From positions 62,001 to 126,000 of the forward strand of contig CACORJ010000002.1 of NCBI GenBank assembly GCA_902629575.1: DNA of 64,000 nucleotides, given 5' to 3'. Every line of letters begins with the position of its first letter. The first letter of the stretch is position 1. Below, piece by piece: positions 61,326 through 64,000 of the stretch. Below the pieces are notes generated by a model that was not told the DNA's origin, made no database searches, and saw only the letters and a program-made list of their open reading frames with translations. Position numbers and translations under genes: made by a program. This stretch comes from an uncultured Pelagibacteraceae bacterium (GTDB lineage Bacteria; Pseudomonadota; Alphaproteobacteria; Pelagibacterales; Pelagibacteraceae).

Positions 61326-61790
61326 TTAGTCTTCCGTACTTACTTGTTTACCATTATTTTCCATAGCAGAAACTAAAGTATGCCAAGATAGTGTAGCACA
61401 TTTTACTCTCATAGGATATTGTTTTACTCCCGAAAGACACATTAATTTTGTTTTATCATCTTCTTTTAAAATTTTATTTTTAAGTTCAGGACTCTCTTTT
61501 ATCATTCCTAAAAAATCTTCAATAATCTCTTTAGCTTCATTATCACTTTTACCTTTTATTAAATCGGTCATAATTGAAGCTGATGCCATTGAAATAGCAC
61601 ATCCACTACCTTCAAATGATATATCCTCTACTTTTCTTTGATCATTGAGTTTTAAATAAACGTGTACATTATCACCGCATAAAGGATTATTACCTTTTGC
61701 ATCTTTATTGAAATTATCTGTCTTTCCTAAGTTTCTAGGATTTTTACCATGTTCTAAAATTATTTCTTGATATAATTCTTTTAAATTCAT
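61326..61790 (-). CDS. sufU: SUF-type iron-sulfur scaffold or sulfur-transfer protein
   Basis: A 154-residue NifU-like protein with ligands Cys38 (NPLCGD), Cys64 (GSGCAISMA) and Cys131 (RVKCATLSWHTL). The region after Cys64 has the insertion typical of SufU compared with IscU. In SUF systems it accepts sulfur from SufS. It overlaps sufS by 4 bp. Confidence 0.93.
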   Translation of the reverse strand: MNLKELYQEIILEHGKNPRNLGKTDNFNKDAKGNNPLCGDNVHVYLKLNDQRKVEDISFEGSGCAISMASASIMTDLIKGKSDNEAKEIIEDFLGMIKESPELKNKILKEDDKTKLMCLSGVKQYPMRVKCATLSWHTLVSAMENNGKQVSTED

Positions 61791-63007
61791 TTTAAATTAA
61801 AAATCTTTTTACATTTATTTATTGAATCATTTAATTGATCAAAATCCTCTTTTGTATTGTATACACCTACCGAGGCTCTAGCGCTAGCAGGTATCTCTAG
61901 TTTATCATGTAATATTTGACAACAATGATGTCCCGCTCTTATAGCTACTCCATCTTCGTCTAAAATTGTTGCAATATCATGTGGGTGTACACCCTCTATT
62001 GTGAAAGATAAAACTCCACCTCTATTTTTTGGATTTCCAATAAGTCTTACTGAATTATTTTTTCTCAAAACTTCTTGACCATACTCAACAAGCTCTTTTT
62101 CATGTCTCATTATGTTCTCTATCCCAATATTTTCTAAAAATTTTATTGACTGATCAAAAGCTATCACTTGGGCAGTAGCCATTGTTCCTGCTTCATATTT
62201 GTTTGGTAAATCTCCATAAGTAATTCTATCTTTTTTTACTTCTTTTATCATTCCTCCACCGCCTTGATAAGGAGGTAATTCCTCAAGCCATTTTTTTTTA
62301 CCATACAAAATACCAAGTCCGGTTGGGCCATACATTTTATGGCATGAGATTGCATAAAAATCACAATCAAGATCTTGAACATCTATTTTTAAATGAGGAG
62401 CACCCTGACAACCATCTACAACAACAATTATTCCTTTTGAATGCGCAAGTTCTGAAATTTCCTTAATTGGCAGTATTGCTCCTGTAACATTAGACAAGTG
62501 ATTAATGGCTATAATTTTCGTTTTTGAAGTTATTTTTTTTTCGATATTCTCAATTGGTATCTCCCCCAATTCATTTATTTCTGCAAAATTAATTTTTATA
62601 TTTTTTGATTTTCTTAAATAATGCCACGGTACGTAATTAGAATGATGCTCTAATTCAGTTAATAATATTTCATCACCCTCCTTTAGATATTTTTGTCCTA
62701 AGGTATTTGCAACCAAGTTTAGTGCCTCTGTAGCACCTTTAGTAAATACAATCTCATTTTTGTCCTTCGCATTAATATATTTTTGCACAGAGGACCTAGT
62801 ACTTTCATATAAGTTAGTAGCTGCAACAGCTAAATAATGAATACTTCTACCCACATTTGAAAATTCTTTTGTATAAAACTCATTTATTCGATCAATTACT
62901 ACTCTGGGTTTTTGAGACGAATTTGCGCTATCTAAGTAAACTAAGTCATTATTTTGAATTTTTTCCTCAAATATTGGAAATTCTTTTTTTATTGCATTTA
63001 TATTCAT
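61787..63007 (-). CDS. sufS: Cysteine desulfurase SufS
   Basis: The 406-residue class V PLP enzyme has Lys224 in SCHKMYGPTG as Schiff-base lysine and the catalytic cysteine in RAGHHCCQ (Cys362). The GHHC motif and length mark the group II, SufS type. It frees sulfur from cysteine as a persulfide for cluster assembly. It overlaps sufD and sufU by 4 bp each. Confidence 0.96.
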   Translation of the reverse strand: MNINAIKKEFPIFEEKIQNNDLVYLDSANSSQKPRVVIDRINEFYTKEFSNVGRSIHYLAVAATNLYESTRSSVQKYINAKDKNEIVFTKGATEALNLVANTLGQKYLKEGDEILLTELEHHSNYVPWHYLRKSKNIKINFAEINELGEIPIENIEKKITSKTKIIAINHLSNVTGAILPIKEISELAHSKGIIVVVDGCQGAPHLKIDVQDLDCDFYAISCHKMYGPTGLGILYGKKKWLEELPPYQGGGGMIKEVKKDRITYGDLPNKYEAGTMATAQVIAFDQSIKFLENIGIENIMRHEKELVEYGQEVLRKNNSVRLIGNPKNRGGVLSFTIEGVHPHDIATILDEDGVAIRAGHHCCQILHDKLEIPASARASVGVYNTKEDFDQLNDSINKCKKIFNLK

Positions 63008-64000
63008 TCTTTTAAACCGATCATGTTCTTTATTAAATTTTTAATTTCTGAGTCAGTAATTTTTTCGATAACATCTAATAAAAAACCATTAATCAAAAGT
63101 TCCTTTGCTTGTTTATAATTTAAGCCTCTAGACATTAAATAAAAAATAGAATTTTCGTTAAGGCTTCCAGATGCTGATCCATGTGAACATTTTACATCAT
63201 CAGCATATATTTCTAATTCTGGTTTTGCATTAAATTCTGATGACTCATCTAATAATATTGCTTTACTTAATTGGTAACCATCAGTTTTCTGAGCTTTTGA
63301 GTCTACATAAATCCTTCCTTGATAAGCGGCTTTAGTATTTTTACCAAGCACACTCTTTATTAACTGATAGCTCTTTGTGTTTTCGACTAAGTGATTTATT
63401 GTTGTTCTTATCTCATGTTGCTGACCATCTCTTAGAGAAAAAATACCATTTACAAATGCTGATGAGTACTCACCTTTTAAGTTACAATTTATTTCATTTT
63501 TAAAATAATTTGACCCAGACGATAAAATAAATGTTTCTGAAATGCTATTTTTTTCTTGTTCAATATTATTGAATGAATATCTAAAGTTTTTATTAGATGA
63601 TTTATCAATTTTAAAATTTTTTAAAATTGAGTACGTTTTCAAATCAAAATTATATACAATATTTGTAAAATTTTTGACAGTTTTATCACTAAAGTAATCT
63701 ATTAATTTTAAAGAGCTATTTTGTTCAAGCTCAAAATCTAATCTTAAATTTATATTTTTAGAATTAATTTTCTCGTTAGCAAAATGATAAATTATAAGAG
63801 GTTTTTTTATCGAGTAATTCTTTTTAACTAAAATTTTATAATATTTATTTCTGAAAGCATTATTAAGATTAATTAAAGAATTACTATTTTCAAAAGAGTC
63901 ATTTATCAAGACATCGTCATAGATTTCAATTTGATTTTTATCTTCATAACTAAAATCTATTTTCTCTATTCGGCCATTTATAAAAATAATCTTGTTATGT
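63004..64000 (-). CDS. sufD: SUF complex protein SufD, N-terminus beyond the window
   Basis: The frame stays open from 63004 to the right edge, so a TTG-based start at 63909 is not the true one; the upstream part reads NKIIFINGRIEKIDFSYEDK in frame. VDSKAQKTDGYQLSKAILL and EIYADDVKCSHGSASGSLNE are the conserved SufB/SufD core block. SufD scaffolds Fe-S assembly with SufB and SufC, which are expected just beyond the edge. Confidence 0.92.
   Translation of the reverse strand, partial: HNKIIFINGRIEKIDFSYEDKNQIEIYDDVLINDSFENSNSLINLNNAFRNKYYKILVKKNYSIKKPLIIYHFANEKINSKNINLRLDFELEQNSSLKLIDYFSDKTVKNFTNIVYNFDLKTYSILKNFKIDKSSNKNFRYSFNNIEQEKNSISETFILSSGSNYFKNEINCNLKGEYSSAFVNGIFSLRDGQQHEIRTTINHLVENTKSYQLIKSVLGKNTKAAYQGRIYVDSKAQKTDGYQLSKAILLDESSEFNAKPELEIYADDVKCSHGSASGSLNENSIFYLMSRGLNYKQAKELLINGFLLDVIEKITDSEIKNLIKNMIGLKE

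Noticed and set aside
1-64000. CRISPR arrays, insertion sequences, prophage, toxin-antitoxin pairs
   Set aside because: No regularly spaced repeats, transposase, integrase or phage structural genes were seen on either strand.

Overview
The window looks like a piece of a SAR11-clade (Candidatus Pelagibacter-like) marine alphaproteobacterial chromosome. The DNA is very AT-rich, genes are packed with frequent 1-8 bp overlaps, no gene-free stretch exceeds 300 bp, and no insertion sequence, prophage or CRISPR array is visible. Diagnostic content includes a SpeD-SpeE fusion, a tandem SAM-II/SAM-V-type leader in front of a homocysteine methyltransferase gene, taurine import genes, a dimethylglycine dehydrogenase-like protein and an alternative oxidase. 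The assignment rests on gene content and composition, not on a database search.

Layout. 1-5.9 kb: partial MFS transporter, 3-hydroxyisobutyrate dehydrogenase-like enzyme, flavin-type split-barrel protein, gamma-carbonic anhydrase, redoxin, two glycosyltransferases and a DUF6165 protein. 5.8-8.1 kb: polar amino-acid ABC transporter (binding protein and two permeases, no ATPase). 8.1-13.3 kb: polyamine and methylthioadenosine (MTA) module (speD-speE fusion, class II aldolase, mtnA, an exported hydrolase, mtnP, divergent apt). 13.3-15.9 kb: dTDP-sugar genes rmlB, rmlA and a short reductase. 15.95-16.7 kb: tRNA-Met and two small related membrane proteins. 16.7-24.3 kb: double winged-helix regulator, BASS-type transporter, dimethylglycine dehydrogenase-like protein, two sugar-nucleotide epimerases and a glycosyltransferase. 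24.3-35.7 kb: alanine dehydrogenase, omega-aminotransferase and tauABC, then, after an FkbM methyltransferase and an epimerase, an Ldh_2-family dehydrogenase, a phosphate acyltransferase and an HpsN-like dehydrogenase. Together these suggest organosulfonate use. 35.7-41.1 kb: redox and sulfur genes (Tat-exported MsrB, flavodoxin, alternative oxidase, LysE exporter, methyltransferase, peroxiredoxin, cysE, cysK). 41.2-44.8 kb: a co-oriented run of small and exported proteins ending in two SMR-like transporters. 44.8-55.6 kb: HisN-like phosphatase, gamma-butyrobetaine hydroxylase-like dioxygenase, azoreductase, CcdA, PEP carboxylase, two aldehyde dehydrogenases (one with a histone-like basic tail), GYD and DUF779 proteins, and a 2OG-oxygenase-like protein. 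55.6-60.6 kb: SAM-responsive leader with bhmT, GT2, DMT transporter, YbaK deacylase and glnA. 60.7-64 kb: SUF iron-sulfur assembly operon, running off the right edge inside sufD.

How genes work together. MTA released by spermidine synthesis can be split by MtnP. Its adenine would go to Apt and its methylthioribose-1-phosphate to MtnA and the aldolase. This resembles the DHAP-shunt type of MTA recycling. Taurine entering by TauABC could be transaminated to sulfoacetaldehyde by the aminotransferase, with alanine dehydrogenase regenerating pyruvate. The Pta-like enzyme would use acetyl phosphate from an Xsc enzyme that is not in this window. HpsN-like and Ldh_2-like dehydrogenases fit dihydroxypropanesulfonate and sulfolactate oxidation. 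CysE/CysK, SufS/SufU and the riboswitch-controlled BhmT add to a strong reduced-sulfur theme.

The regulatory layer visible is small: the SAM-responsive leader, a few strong hairpins (after both transporter binding-protein genes, after the GYD gene, and abutting the DUF779 start), and two promoter-associated inverted repeats.
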